DNA of 64,000 nt from Desulfobacterales bacterium. GTDB taxonomy: Bacteria; Desulfobacterota; Desulfobacteria; Desulfobacterales; Desulfosarcinaceae. This document shows positions 8,809 to 17,615 of the stretch, piece by piece (positions within the stretch are counted from its first letter, which is position 1; each line of letters opens with the position of its first letter). The stretch spans positions 124,001 through 188,000 of the forward strand of contig JACRDD010000005.1 of NCBI GenBank assembly GCA_016218685.1. The letters run 5' to 3'. A model generated the notes under the pieces. The model was not told where the DNA came from and did not search any database. It saw nothing but the letters and a program-made list of their open reading frames with translations. A program made the translations under genes and the position numbers.

Positions 8809-8925
8809 ATGGGATTGCTTGGCGGTGATTTATGGGATGATATCGTGGATATTCGTGACAAGCACAAAAAAAAGGAACCAGGATCTTCGAGCGAAGAAAC
8901 CAATTCTCCAGAGGCGCGTCGATGA
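8809..8925 (+). CDS. 38-aa peptide coupled to the MBL-fold gene
   Basis: Too short for the ORF track. ATG at 8809 is preceded by an excellent AAGGAGA at suitable spacing, and its TGA (8923-8925) overlaps the ATG of the MBL-fold gene (8922) as ATGA. The product begins 'MGLLGGDLWDDIVDIRDKHKKK' in sense but is hydrophilic after that, with a Ser/Glu-rich tail; no membrane segment. The strong ribosome site and stop-start overlap argue it is translated and couples expression of the downstream enzyme. Function unknown. Confidence 0.6.
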   Translation: MGLLGGDLWDDIVDIRDKHKKKEPGSSSEETNSPEARR

Positions 8926-9740
8926 TCCGAGTCACCTGGACCGGCGCGGCTGGGCTGCGCTTTGAAACCGACAAGGAAGTGATTTTGATCGACCCGTATT
9001 ACACCCGGGTCGGTATCTTCGATACGCTGTTCAAGCGCATTGCGCCCGACCCGGCGGCCATCGCGGCCGCGCTGCCCGCTCCGGAGAAGGTGGCGGCCAT
9101 CGTGGTGGGTCATACCCATTCGGATCACGCCCTGGATGTACCCTGGATCGCGGCGCGCAGCGCTTGCAAGGTGGTGGGCAGCCACTCCCTGGAGACCCTG
9201 ATGAGCCTCGGCGGCCTGCCGGGGCGGACCCGCGTGTGCGCCGGTGGGGAGACGGTAAGTCTGACCGAGTCGGCCCGGGTGACCATGATCCGCTCGGCCC
9301 ATGGTTTGGTGACCCTGGGCAAGGGGGTGCCTTTCGATGGCGAGATCCGCGCCACCAGCACGTTACCCATGAAGGCCAGCGGCTATCGGGTGGGAACGGT
9401 CTTTGCGCCCCTACTCGATCTGGATGGCCGGCGCTTCCTGCACGTGGGCAGCGCCAATTTCGACGAGGCGCACCTGCGCGGTCAGAGCTGCGATGTGCTC
9501 TTCTTGTGCGTGCCCGGCTGGAAACGGCGGGAGGGATACCCCCGGCGGCTCATCGAGATGACCCGGCCGAGTACCGTGGTGTTGTTCCACTATGACAATT
9601 TTTCCAAGCCCCATGTGCCGGGCACTGAAACTCGCCGGATGCCCCTGATGGACATGCCGGGGATGATCCGCGCGATCCAAGGCCTTCGGCCCGCCGTCGA
9701 ACTGCGCGTGCCCGACATCGGAGAAGCGATGGCCTTTTGA
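8922..9740 (+). CDS. MBL-fold metallo-hydrolase
   Basis: 272 aa, cytoplasmic. The metal motif 'HTHSDH' sits at about residues 66-71 after 'AAIVVG', with further ligand candidates in 'HGLVTLGKG', 'LHVGSANFD' and 'VVLFHYDNF'. It fits the UlaG/RomA-like branch of the metallo-beta-lactamase superfamily that hydrolyses phosphoesters or lactones. The ATG overlaps the stop of the 38-aa peptide gene. Its stop directly abuts the stop of the convergent DUF799 gene. Substrate not predictable. Confidence 0.8.
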   Translation: MIRVTWTGAAGLRFETDKEVILIDPYYTRVGIFDTLFKRIAPDPAAIAAALPAPEKVAAIVVGHTHSDHALDVPWIAARSACKVVGSHSLETLMSLGGLPGRTRVCAGGETVSLTESARVTMIRSAHGLVTLGKGVPFDGEIRATSTLPMKASGYRVGTVFAPLLDLDGRRFLHVGSANFDEAHLRGQSCDVLFLCVPGWKRREGYPRRLIEMTRPSTVVLFHYDNFSKPHVPGTETRRMPLMDMPGMIRAIQGLRPAVELRVPDIGEAMAF

Positions 9741-10478
9741 TCATTGGGTTGCGGACGCGTCGTCGTCTTCACGCTCCGGGGGCGACTGATCAGGGAATTG
9801 CATGGCCTGATCGGTCATGTGCTTGGGATGGTACGCGCCAACGGGCAATGTCGACAAGGCTCTGTAGTTGGTTTGCCGGGCATAGGGCACATAATCCGCC
9901 ATGGCCGTCGAGGCCGCCGTAACGATCGCCTTGGCGATCAATCCCGCCAAGCCGCCCCCCGTATCCCCGCCGGATAAATCGACGACCGTGGTGCCACTAT
10001 ACTTCCACAGCGTTTGATCGCTCTGGGTCGACTTCAATTCCGCATCGATGGATACCGTCAGGGAAGATGCCAGAATCAAGTATTGCACATCCCACTTGCG
10101 GATGGTCGTGAACAATACCGCATCCGCGCCAAAGTATTCCCGGAATTTGGCGAGCGGCATATTGGTTAATAATTCGGCGTCGTAAATACCTTCCATCTTC
10201 AGGACGTCGGCCGTGATTTCATACGGGAACACATAATAGCCCCAGTAGGAGAGCGCTTCTTGCACGGTGGTGCTGTAATACTCCTTGGCATCCGCCGCCG
10301 TGGACTCGTTAATCGGCGGCATGATGAGAATCGACCGCGGCGTTTCTTCATACATCAGCGGGAACTTTTCTCCCTTGGTGGTCATGGCCGGACCCGCCGC
10401 GCATCCATAATAAAGAGAAAGCATCAAGAGCAACCCGAACATGAGGCCGACCCGCTTCGATTTGGCGATCGTTTTCAT
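9741..10478 (-). CDS. DUF799 (GNA1162-family) lipoprotein
   Basis: 245 aa. The signal peptide ends in a lipobox-like 'LYYGC'. The mature part has 'RSILIMPPINESTAA' and 'FGADAVLFTTIRKWDVQY', the signature of the DUF799 family named after the Neisseria surface lipoprotein GNA1162. Its start overlaps the stop of the DUF4810 gene as ATGA. The last gene of a CsgG-type operon; probably an outer-membrane-anchored part of an export or envelope complex together with its neighbours. Confidence 0.82.
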   Translation of the reverse strand: MKTIAKSKRVGLMFGLLLMLSLYYGCAAGPAMTTKGEKFPLMYEETPRSILIMPPINESTAADAKEYYSTTVQEALSYWGYYVFPYEITADVLKMEGIYDAELLTNMPLAKFREYFGADAVLFTTIRKWDVQYLILASSLTVSIDAELKSTQSDQTLWKYSGTTVVDLSGGDTGGGLAGLIAKAIVTAASTAMADYVPYARQTNYRALSTLPVGAYHPKHMTDQAMQFPDQSPPEREDDDASATQ

Positions 10479-10942
10479 TTCGCTTTCTCCTCCGTCCCGA
10501 CCTTTTCGACAGCCGCGCCCTGGGATTGATTTTGACCTGGCGGGTTTGGCGCCTGCGCGGCTTTTTCCGATTCGGGTTTTCTTTCCGATCGCTGGATGAG
10601 TCGATCCATGAATAAGGTTGCTTCCGGGTAGATCTGTTTCTCCTGCGTGAAGAGTTCGATCGCCTTTTTATTGTCGTTGCGCATCGCGTAGATGTAGCCC
10701 AACTCGGCACAAACGCCCGGCGGAATCCGGCAGTTCTTTTCTTTGGAGGTTTCGATGATTTTCTCTAAGACGCTTTGATGCTCGGCCAAGTTTTCGGACG
10801 TCGGATGCTTCTTGGTCTGGTACAAGGAATCCGAATAGTTCTCCCAGTAGTACATGGGTTGGCTGCCGGATGTGGCGCATCCGAAGACCATGGCCAACAA
10901 GGTCAGGGCCGCTAAAAGCGGGGAGAAAGAGACTCGTTTCAT
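10475..10942 (-). CDS. DUF4810 lipoprotein
   Basis: 155 aa with signal peptide and lipobox-like 'MVFGC'. The body has 'MYYWENYSDSLYQ' and a TPR-like pair 'PPGVCAELGYIYAMRNDNKKAIELF', as in DUF4810 proteins that are always found next to CsgG-like and DUF799 genes. Tail is Gln/Pro/Lys-rich. It overlaps both neighbours by 4 bp (ATGA), so the three are translationally coupled and likely form one complex. Confidence 0.82.
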   Translation of the reverse strand: MKRVSFSPLLAALTLLAMVFGCATSGSQPMYYWENYSDSLYQTKKHPTSENLAEHQSVLEKIIETSKEKNCRIPPGVCAELGYIYAMRNDNKKAIELFTQEKQIYPEATLFMDRLIQRSERKPESEKAAQAPNPPGQNQSQGAAVEKVGTEEKAK

Positions 10943-11265
10943 GGGACCGCGATCTCCTTTGCAGCGCCGGAGCCGACCATGATGCTCCGATTCACGATCA
11001 CCTGGCCGTTGCGCGTCACCACGACATCGTGTTTGCCCGGCTTGAGGCGGTACAAGGTTTTACCCTCGGGGTCCGCTTCCGACGGCGCATCCAACTGGAT
11101 TGCCGCGCCGTTATCGATGGTCGCCACAGCCGCCTCCAGGTTGCCGCTGAACCAGATAAAACTCTCCTGATCCGGTTGCACCATGCCCTCCTTATAGCCC
11201 CCGCATCCGGACAGGAAAACCACACAAATGCTTGCGATGAGCATCGCCAAGAGTAGATTTTTCAT
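10939..11265 (-). CDS. Small lipoprotein inserted in the CsgG-type operon (PEGA-like)
   Basis: 108 aa. Signal peptide with a clear lipobox 'LSGC'. The mature part includes 'KTLYRLKPGKHDVVVTRNGQVI', reminiscent of PEGA-type beta domains that follow lipid anchors. The track start (11355) lies inside csgG; ATG at 11265 shares its A with the csgG-like stop (TGATG). Not part of the canonical three-gene set, hence of interest. Family assignment is tentative. Confidence 0.65.
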   Translation of the reverse strand: MKNLLLAMLIASICVVFLSGCGGYKEGMVQPDQESFIWFSGNLEAAVATIDNGAAIQLDAPSEADPEGKTLYRLKPGKHDVVVTRNGQVIVNRSIMVGSGAAKEIAVP

Positions 11266-12248
11266 CAGTTGGCTCCTTTTTTGGGCTGGACGTAGAGCTT
11301 GGAATAATCCTTGGAAGGTTGGAAGGCCTGAAGATCGCCGGAACTCAGGGTGCACAACGACACCTCGTTCTCCACGGTATCGCCGGCGGTCTGTTGAACT
11401 TGCAGCTCGGCGATCTTTTTTCCAGGCAGGGTGATCAGCATGTTGGTTTGGGGATTCTTGATCTTTTCGCCTTCCAGGATCACCTCGAACAGATCTTGGG
11501 GTTTAATATTCTGGGATTTGCCGCCGGATAGGATGTAAAAGCCATTTTCGTAACCCAGGATATACGCGCGCCAGGGTTTTTCCAGCAGGTTCTCGATAAT
11601 GTTCGAAGACAGGTTGGTGATGGCCGCTTCCAGGGCCTTGTCGTTCAGGGCCGAGTCGTACCCGGCCGTGGAGCCCACCCCGAACATCGTGCCCGCTTCG
11701 GAGAAGGCTTCGCCTTCGCCCTCTTCCGAATAGATCACCTGGCCGGTGTTGACATCGATCATGCGCACATTGACCTTGGCGAAAGCGATCTGCTTCTTGA
11801 CCCGGCTGAAGATGCCGACATCGCTCTGATCTCTTCTTCCGAATTCGGTCACCGACCCGACGATCAGGTAGTCCGCCATGTTGCGCAACGGTGAGGCCTC
11901 TCCGATTTTCAGCTCCTTTTCGATCTTATCCAGATCGGCCCTTTCCAGGACAATGAACTTTTCCGTATCCAGCAGCTTGTTCGACAAGATATCTACCGCC
12001 TGTTTTCCGATGCGGTCGTTGTTCTGATCGAGAAAGAAGCTCTGGCCATATTTGGTTTCGTTGGAGAAACGCGCGACGGCCACCTTGCGCTTCAAGCCTT
12101 TGGGCCCGGCGGCCTGCTTTTCCGCGACCGTGGGGCTGATTGCGGGGCTGGAATCCGCCTGCTTGACGGCGTCGTCGGTCATGGTGGCACAGCCCAGAAA
12201 AAACGCCATGATGGTTGCCAGTACCGATCCATAAATGATGCGATTCAT
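11265..12248 (-). CDS. CsgG/HfaB-family outer membrane lipoprotein
   Basis: 327 aa from ATG 12248 (the track extends 55 codons upstream into non-coding DNA). Signal peptide with lipobox-like 'FLGC'. The mature part shows CsgG-type motifs: 'KVAVARFSNETKYG', 'FIVLERADLDKIEKEL', 'ADYLIVGSVTEF', 'INVNTGQVIYSEEGEGEA'-like strand, and 'AAITNLSSNIIENLL'. CsgG forms the secretion pore of curli; the HfaB-like branch works in other adhesin systems. First gene of a four-gene coupled operon. No curlin subunit gene is seen in the window. Confidence 0.82.
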   Translation of the reverse strand: MNRIIYGSVLATIMAFFLGCATMTDDAVKQADSSPAISPTVAEKQAAGPKGLKRKVAVARFSNETKYGQSFFLDQNNDRIGKQAVDILSNKLLDTEKFIVLERADLDKIEKELKIGEASPLRNMADYLIVGSVTEFGRRDQSDVGIFSRVKKQIAFAKVNVRMIDVNTGQVIYSEEGEGEAFSEAGTMFGVGSTAGYDSALNDKALEAAITNLSSNIIENLLEKPWRAYILGYENGFYILSGGKSQNIKPQDLFEVILEGEKIKNPQTNMLITLPGKKIAELQVQQTAGDTVENEVSLCTLSSGDLQAFQPSKDYSKLYVQPKKGAN

Positions 12249-12552
12249 TTTGAAGCCTCCATTGACGGTTAACCCGAAAATTGCCGTTCGCTGCCCAACA
12301 CCTCTTCTCCGGAACAGGCGGTGGGCCGGCACCCAGGTAATGGCACGCAAACTCGGCTCGCTGGGGTGCTTTGAGGTATGTCTCTTTTTAAACCGGATAC
12401 CACTATAATTCAAGATATTGGTGGATTTGCCGGCCGGCGCGCCTGGTCCGGGCCATGCTTGAAGTTCCCAAGGGCGGGTTCTTTGAAAAAGATAAGCCCA
12501 TCGGCGTACACCGATGGGCTTATCGATTTTCGTTCGCGAAAACAGCCGCAGG
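12249..12552. other. 304-bp spacer between csgG-like operon and dsrP
   Basis: Contains the dsr terminator (listed separately) and must contain the promoter of the csgG-like operon. On the minus strand TTGAAT-17-TAAAAA near 12375-12405 is a weak candidate promoter. No gene seen. Confidence 0.4.
12487..12526 (-). terminator. Rho-independent terminator of the dsrMKJOP operon
   Basis: A 14-bp perfect stem (GATAAGCCCATCGG and its complement, 12493-12526) with a 6-base loop is followed on the minus strand by a T run (12487-12492). It lies 27 bp beyond the dsrP stop. Confidence 0.88.
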
Positions 12553-13710
12553 CTATCCGTGGACTTCTTCTTTGACGCTCACGGCCATCTTGTAGAGAAT
12601 GGTCAGCACCAAGGCGCCGATGGCGTAGACGCCGACGGTGATGCCGATCTCGGGCAGCGTGGGCGCGTACTCGTTGACTTCGTGCAAGGGGTTGGGCACG
12701 AAACCGCCCGAGATCATGCCCAGGCCCTTGTCGATCCAGGTGCCGGCGATGATCAGGGCGCAGGCCACGGCCAGGGTGGTTTCGTTCTTGCGCGTGATGG
12801 GATTGACGGTGAGAATGATGCCGATCACCATCAGGCCCATGGAGGTCCACATGAAGGGCACCAGGGCGTTGTGGCCGTGCAACCCCACGAACAGGTACTT
12901 GATGTGGTCCATGTGTTCGGGAATCTGGCTGTAGAAGGCCACGAAGATCTCGCACAGGAAGAAGAACACATTGATGCAGATGGCGTAGGCCACGGTCAGG
13001 CCCAGGCTCTGGATCTGCTCCTTGCCCGGGTCGAACTTGGTGGTCTTGCGGATGAAGAGGCACAACAGCACCAGCAGGGCCGGGCCGGCGGCAAAGGCCG
13101 AGCTCAAGAAGCGCGGGGCCAGGATGGCGGTGAGCCAGAAGCCGCGGCCGGGCAGGCCGGAGTAGAGGAAGGCCGTGACCGTGTGGATGCTGACGGCGAA
13201 CGGGATGGAGAGGTAGATGATTGGCTTGAGCCACTTCTGATAGTGCACGCCGTTGCGCTCGGCTTCGAGCACGTTCCAGCCCACGACCAGATTGATCAAC
13301 AGATAGCCGTTGAGCACCAGGGCGTCGTAGAACAAGACGCTGTTGGTGGTGGGGTAGAGCAGCACGTTGAGCCCGCGCATGGGCTGGCCAAGGTCCACGA
13401 TGATGAAGAGCAGGCACATGATCAGCGCGGCGATGGCCAGGAACTCGCCCAGAATGGTGACTTTGCCGTAGGCCTTGTAGTCGTGCAGGTAGTAGGGCAG
13501 CACCACCATCACGCCTCCGGCGGCCACGCCGACCAGATAGGTGAAGTTGGCGATGTAAAATCCCCAGGAGACATCCCGGCTCATGCCGGTGATGCCCAAG
13601 CCGATTTGCAACTGCCCCAAGTAGAGCAGGAAACCGACGCCGATGACCCCCAGCAGGGCCACCACCCATGTCCAATAACTTTTGCTTCCTTTTAAGGCTA
13701 ATTCAAGCAT
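12553..13710 (-). CDS. dsrP: DsrP, NrfD-family quinone-interacting membrane subunit
   Basis: 385 aa from ATG 13710 (GAGGTGGG ahead; track start is too long). About 10 membrane helices of the NrfD/PsrC family, with 'VSWGFYIANFTYLVGVAAGG' and 'FIIVDLGQPMR' as typical motifs. In sulfate reducers DsrP anchors the DsrMKJOP complex and exchanges electrons with the menaquinone pool on the outer side. It is the last gene of the operon and is followed by a terminator. Closely resembles the second NrfD protein of this window (47.8-49.1 kb). Confidence 0.93.
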   Translation of the reverse strand: MLELALKGSKSYWTWVVALLGVIGVGFLLYLGQLQIGLGITGMSRDVSWGFYIANFTYLVGVAAGGVMVVLPYYLHDYKAYGKVTILGEFLAIAALIMCLLFIIVDLGQPMRGLNVLLYPTTNSVLFYDALVLNGYLLINLVVGWNVLEAERNGVHYQKWLKPIIYLSIPFAVSIHTVTAFLYSGLPGRGFWLTAILAPRFLSSAFAAGPALLVLLCLFIRKTTKFDPGKEQIQSLGLTVAYAICINVFFFLCEIFVAFYSQIPEHMDHIKYLFVGLHGHNALVPFMWTSMGLMVIGIILTVNPITRKNETTLAVACALIIAGTWIDKGLGMISGGFVPNPLHEVNEYAPTLPEIGITVGVYAIGALVLTILYKMAVSVKEEVHG

Positions 13711-13717
13711 ACCCACC

Positions 13718-14509
13718 TCACACGATGTAGTAGACGCACGGTTCGGTGCCCAAACTCTGTTTGCGCCGGATGGTAAAATTCTCGCGCAGTACTTGCCGCA
13801 CTTCGGATTCGGGATCTTCCAGGTCGCCGAAGACAATGGCGCCGCCGGAGGCTTCCACGCAGGCCGGCATCTGGCCCTCGGCCAGCCGTTCCACGCAGAA
13901 GGTGCACTTTTCCACCACGCCCTTCATGCGGCGGGGATATTTCAGGTTGATCTCTTTTTCCACCAACCCCTTGAGGGGCTCGACAAAGTTGAAACTGCGC
14001 GAGCCGTAGGGGCAGGCCGCCATGCAGAATCGGCAGCCGATGCAGCGGTGCATGTCCATCATCACGACGCCGTCGCTGTCGCGCTTGAAGGTGGCCTTGG
14101 TGGGACAGGCCCGCACGCAGGGCGGATTCTGGCAGTGGTTGCACAGCACCAGGTAGGGCCGGTGTTCGGCCTCTTCGCTGATAAAACGGTTGGCCGAGTC
14201 GGGGAAGGCGTTGTGAAAATGGGTTTCCCAGATCCACTTGATTTCGTGATTTTTCTCTTCGAAGTGCGGCACATTGTGCAGCTTATGGCACGCCTCGATC
14301 ATCGGCTCCAGATCTTCGGTGGTCTTGAAACGCCGGGTGTCGATCACCATGGCCCACTGGCGGGCGGTCAACACATTCGGGCCCTGGGAAAATTGGGTCT
14401 GCGGCCCATTTCCGGCAGCGGGGGCGATGGCCTTGATCGCCGGCTGAGCGCCAAGCCCCAAAGCGGCGATGCCCGCCAACTTCATAAAGCGTCTGCGGCT
14501 GCTTTTCAT
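13718..14509 (-). CDS. dsrO: DsrO, periplasmic ferredoxin-like Fe-S subunit
   Basis: 263 aa. Tat signal 'RRRFMKLAG' at the N-terminus. Four cysteine clusters for [4Fe-4S] centres: 'CNHCQNPPCVRACP', 'CIGCRFCMAACPYG', 'CTFCVERL..GQMPAC' and the partner cysteines. Relays electrons between DsrP and the haem subunit DsrJ in the periplasm. Its start overlaps the dsrJ stop by 4 bp (ATGA), and dsrP follows 7 bp downstream. Confidence 0.94.
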   Translation of the reverse strand: MKSSRRRFMKLAGIAALGLGAQPAIKAIAPAAGNGPQTQFSQGPNVLTARQWAMVIDTRRFKTTEDLEPMIEACHKLHNVPHFEEKNHEIKWIWETHFHNAFPDSANRFISEEAEHRPYLVLCNHCQNPPCVRACPTKATFKRDSDGVVMMDMHRCIGCRFCMAACPYGSRSFNFVEPLKGLVEKEINLKYPRRMKGVVEKCTFCVERLAEGQMPACVEASGGAIVFGDLEDPESEVRQVLRENFTIRRKQSLGTEPCVYYIV

Positions 14510-14907
14510 TTCGTTTCTCCTTGGGGGTTATCGATGTGGCAATCCCAGCAGTAGGGTTTGACGGACGCATAGTTATGGCAACGATCGCAAAAATCGGCCT
14601 TGTTGCTGTGACAGTCCATGCAGGTGTTGGACAGGCTCATATTGAAGGTCTTGCCTTCGGTGTTGGTGAAGTCGCGCAGTCCGGAACGCACCACCTTGAG
14701 CCGCCACTCGTCGAGCAGTTGCATGTGCTCAGTGCGCATGAATTCGGTGGGCATGACGCACTGCTTGGCGGCTTTGGCTTTTTCGGTCAAAACCACTTCG
14801 GGCATAGGCGCCGCCTTGGCCCCGGTCACCACGTTGTACAAAAAGGGCGAAAGAAACAGGGCCATGAAGATCAGCAGGCCCAATACGATCCATTTCTTAT
14901 CATTCAT
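14506..14907 (-). CDS. dsrJ: DsrJ, triheme cytochrome c
   Basis: 133 aa from ATG 14907 with GGAGG ahead. One uncleaved N-terminal membrane anchor ('WIVLGLLIFMALFLSPFLY'), then three haem c sites: CMDCH, CDRCH and CWDCH, the number known for DsrJ. Family members show unusual His/Cys haem ligation. It overlaps the dsrK 3' end by 8 bp. Periplasmic face of the DsrMKJOP complex. Confidence 0.94.
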   Translation of the reverse strand: MNDKKWIVLGLLIFMALFLSPFLYNVVTGAKAAPMPEVVLTEKAKAAKQCVMPTEFMRTEHMQLLDEWRLKVVRSGLRDFTNTEGKTFNMSLSNTCMDCHSNKADFCDRCHNYASVKPYCWDCHIDNPQGETK

Positions 14908-16531
14908 CGGCTTCCTCCATTCCCGGCAGCGGTTCACCGCGCAGGTCCGTGGTTCGTTCTTGTTCTCCCGGCAGGACGAGGGCGTTGGCCACCAGTTCGG
15001 TCACACCGGTAACCTGCATCCCCGGAACCCAGTATGCCATGGATGCGGGCAGGGCCGCCCGGTCGATGGCGCACACGCAGGCCAGCATGTTCACGCCGTA
15101 CTTTTCGTGCACGTATTTGACCGCGTTGGCCCGGGGCAAACCGCCGGCCATGCGCTCTTCCATGTTTTCGCCCGCGTTCAGCCCCGAGCCGCTGCCGCAG
15201 CAGAAGGTATGCTCGCGGATGGTGTTGGCCGGCATGTCATAAAAGTGATTGGCCACATTCTTGATCACGTAGCGCGGCTCGTCGAACATGCCCATGCCGC
15301 GCGACGGGTTGCACGAGTCATGGAAGGTCAGGATCTTGTTGTCGTTGCGCTCCGGTTTGAGGTCCAGCTTGCCGTGCTTGATCAAGTCGGCGGTGAACTC
15401 GGACAGGTGCACCATCTTGGTGGAGGCCGCGTTGTCGAAGCGCGTGCCGGTGATGGGATTGACCGGCACCTCCAGGAAGTCGGCCGGGCCGTTCATGGTG
15501 TCCATGTACTGGTTGATCACGAGCCACATGTGGCCGCACTCGCCGCCCAGGATCCATTTGACCCCCAGGCGCTTGGCTTCCAGGTACATCTTGGCGTTGA
15601 GCCGCTTCATGGTCTCGTGGGAAGTGAACGAGCCGAAGTTGCCGCCTTCCGAAGCGTAGGTGCTCCAGGTGACATCCAGGCCGTACTTCTCCTTGAGGAA
15701 GTGGAAGAGCATCAGGTAGCCCATGCAGGTGTACGTGCCGGGGTCGGCGAATACATCGCCCGAGGGGGTGATGAAGAGAATGTCGGCGCCCTTCTTGTTG
15801 AAGTTGGGCTCCACGCGCACGCCGGTGATCTCTTCGATGTCGTCCACGAAGAACTCGAGCATGTCCTTGAAGGCGTGCGGCTGGATGCCCAAATGGTTGC
15901 CGGTGCGGTAGCAGTTGGCCACCGGTGTTGCGATCCAGTCGATGTTCAGGCCCAGCAGGTTGAGCAGCTCGCGGCCGAACATGGTGATTTCGGCGGTGTC
16001 GATGCCGTAGGGGCAATAGAGCGAGCAGCGCCGGCACTCGGTGCACTGGAACAGGTAGTACCACCACTCCTTGAGCACCGCCAGGGACATGGGGCGGGCA
16101 CCGGCAAAGCGGCCCAGCAGTTTGCCCATCAAGGTGAAGTCGTTGCGGTAGACCGAGCGCAGCAATTCGGCGCGCAGCACCGGCATGTTCTTGGGATCAC
16201 CGGTGCCGATGAAAAAGTGGCACTTGTCGGCGCAGGCGCCGCAGCGCACGCAGATGTCCATGAAGACTTTGATCGAGCGGAACTTCTCCAGGCGCTCCTT
16301 GAACCCTTCGTGCAGAATCTGCTGCCAGTTTTCGGGCAGCTTCCAGTCTTCTTCAATGGGGTTCCAAGCGCGGGCATTGGGCAACCCCAGGTATTCGACG
16401 CTCTTGGGGTTGGAGGCGTAGCAGTACATGCCCTTGCGGATATTGACCGGCACGTCCATCCAGTGCGTGGAGGGCGTGTGGTAGTCTATCTTAGACAAAA
16501 GCTCGGAAGGTTTAGGTGTTTCATCTGCCAT
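14900..16531 (-). CDS. dsrK: DsrK, HdrD-like Fe-S catalytic subunit
   Basis: 543 aa, cytoplasmic, no signal. Two ferredoxin motifs, 'CVRCGACADKC' near residue 94 and 'CTECRRCSLYC' near 165, and CCG-domain cysteines in 'HDSCNPSRGMG' and 'CCGSGSGLN', which bind the special catalytic [4Fe-4S] cluster of heterodisulfide reductases. In sulfate reducers DsrK is thought to reduce the DsrC trisulfide formed during sulfite reduction. Six bases separate its start from the dsrM stop. Confidence 0.95.
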   Translation of the reverse strand: MADETPKPSELLSKIDYHTPSTHWMDVPVNIRKGMYCYASNPKSVEYLGLPNARAWNPIEEDWKLPENWQQILHEGFKERLEKFRSIKVFMDICVRCGACADKCHFFIGTGDPKNMPVLRAELLRSVYRNDFTLMGKLLGRFAGARPMSLAVLKEWWYYLFQCTECRRCSLYCPYGIDTAEITMFGRELLNLLGLNIDWIATPVANCYRTGNHLGIQPHAFKDMLEFFVDDIEEITGVRVEPNFNKKGADILFITPSGDVFADPGTYTCMGYLMLFHFLKEKYGLDVTWSTYASEGGNFGSFTSHETMKRLNAKMYLEAKRLGVKWILGGECGHMWLVINQYMDTMNGPADFLEVPVNPITGTRFDNAASTKMVHLSEFTADLIKHGKLDLKPERNDNKILTFHDSCNPSRGMGMFDEPRYVIKNVANHFYDMPANTIREHTFCCGSGSGLNAGENMEERMAGGLPRANAVKYVHEKYGVNMLACVCAIDRAALPASMAYWVPGMQVTGVTELVANALVLPGEQERTTDLRGEPLPGMEEADE

Positions 16532-16537
16532 GGTCGT

Positions 16538-17596
16538 TTACTCCTTTTCCTCTTCCGCGGATTCTTCGGGCATTTTGTCCACCGGCAGTCCGGCCTCGAC
16601 CATCTTGTCGCGGAACTCGTTTTCGTAAGCCTCGTAGGTGTGCACCTTGACCGGGTAGTTCCAGGGGTTCACATGCCGCACCTCGCGGGTGTTGGCCGCC
16701 AGGTTGCGGGTGGGGCTCAGGAAGACGCCGCCCATGTGCATCAGCTTGCTGAAGGGAAAGTAGATCAGCAAGGTGCTGACAAAGGCCAGGTGAACGTAGA
16801 AGAGCGGCCCGATGCCTTGGGGTACCTTGAAGCTCAGGGCCTTGAAGGTGACCAGGCTCATGGTCAGCTCTTTGATGGCGGCGATGTCCACCTTGGTGAA
16901 GTAGCGCATCAAGATACCGGTAAAGGCGATGCCCATGATGAGGAACAGGGGGAAATAGTCCTGGGCCAGGGAGATGTAGCGCACCTTGGCGATGAACAGG
17001 CGCCGCAAGAAGAGGTAGACGACCGCCGCCAGCAGCACGATGCCCGAGATGTAGACGCCGGGCAGGCCGAACTGGATCGCATCGTAGGAAATCTCGAAGC
17101 GGAAGAAGCTGTCCACCGCCTCGATGGCCTGGATGCACAGGGGCACCGGCTCCAGGAAAAAGCGCATGTGGCGTACCAGGGTGGTCAGAAAGGCGTAGTG
17201 GAAGGCGATCGCTCCGAGCCACAGGAAGATCTCCAGGTTGTAGCTGAAGCGGCCTTCGTGGGTCATCTTCATGCGCGTGTTGCGGAAAAGCGACCGGAAG
17301 GTCAAGATTTCCAGCGCCATGCGGATGAAAACGCCGAGATGGGTCGAAGGGTTGTCGATTTTGTTCTGCTTGATCCACGGCATGGAGCGCTGCTGTCCGC
17401 CCGTGGTGGGAATGGCGAACGGCACCGCCGACCGCGACCAGCCCATGACCCGGCGCGCCACTCCATAAACAAATAGGATGACGGCCAGATAAGGTAGAAC
17501 GATCCCGAACAGCCAGGGTGCCGAGGGGCCCCCCACCCAGGCGATCAGGGCCAGCACAAAAACCGCCAGCAATGATGACAAGTAAAATTTATTCAT
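16538..17596 (-). CDS. dsrM: DsrM, haem b membrane subunit
   Basis: 352 aa, inner membrane. N-terminal hydrophobic segments (about 5-45), then the NarI/HdrE-like four-helix core with histidines suited to haem b ligation ('AIAFHYAFLTTLVRHMRF', 'FYVHLAFVSTLLIYFPFSKLMHM'). It passes electrons between menaquinol and DsrK. Start ATG 17596 follows a hairpin (17616-17637). First structural gene of dsrMKJOP. Confidence 0.94.
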   Translation of the reverse strand: MNKFYLSSLLAVFVLALIAWVGGPSAPWLFGIVLPYLAVILFVYGVARRVMGWSRSAVPFAIPTTGGQQRSMPWIKQNKIDNPSTHLGVFIRMALEILTFRSLFRNTRMKMTHEGRFSYNLEIFLWLGAIAFHYAFLTTLVRHMRFFLEPVPLCIQAIEAVDSFFRFEISYDAIQFGLPGVYISGIVLLAAVVYLFLRRLFIAKVRYISLAQDYFPLFLIMGIAFTGILMRYFTKVDIAAIKELTMSLVTFKALSFKVPQGIGPLFYVHLAFVSTLLIYFPFSKLMHMGGVFLSPTRNLAANTREVRHVNPWNYPVKVHTYEAYENEFRDKMVEAGLPVDKMPEESAEEEKE

Positions 17597-17615
17597 CTAC
17601 CCGCACCTCACTCTT

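Noticed and set aside
12514-13695. 393-aa plus-strand ORF antisense to dsrP
   Set aside because: Shadow of dsrP; extreme Gln/His/Asp content and no family.
14618-17476. 952-aa plus-strand ORF antisense to dsrJ/dsrK/dsrM
   Set aside because: His/Gly/Val-rich composition typical of frame shadows in GC-rich DNA; the minus strand carries clear DsrK and DsrM motifs.
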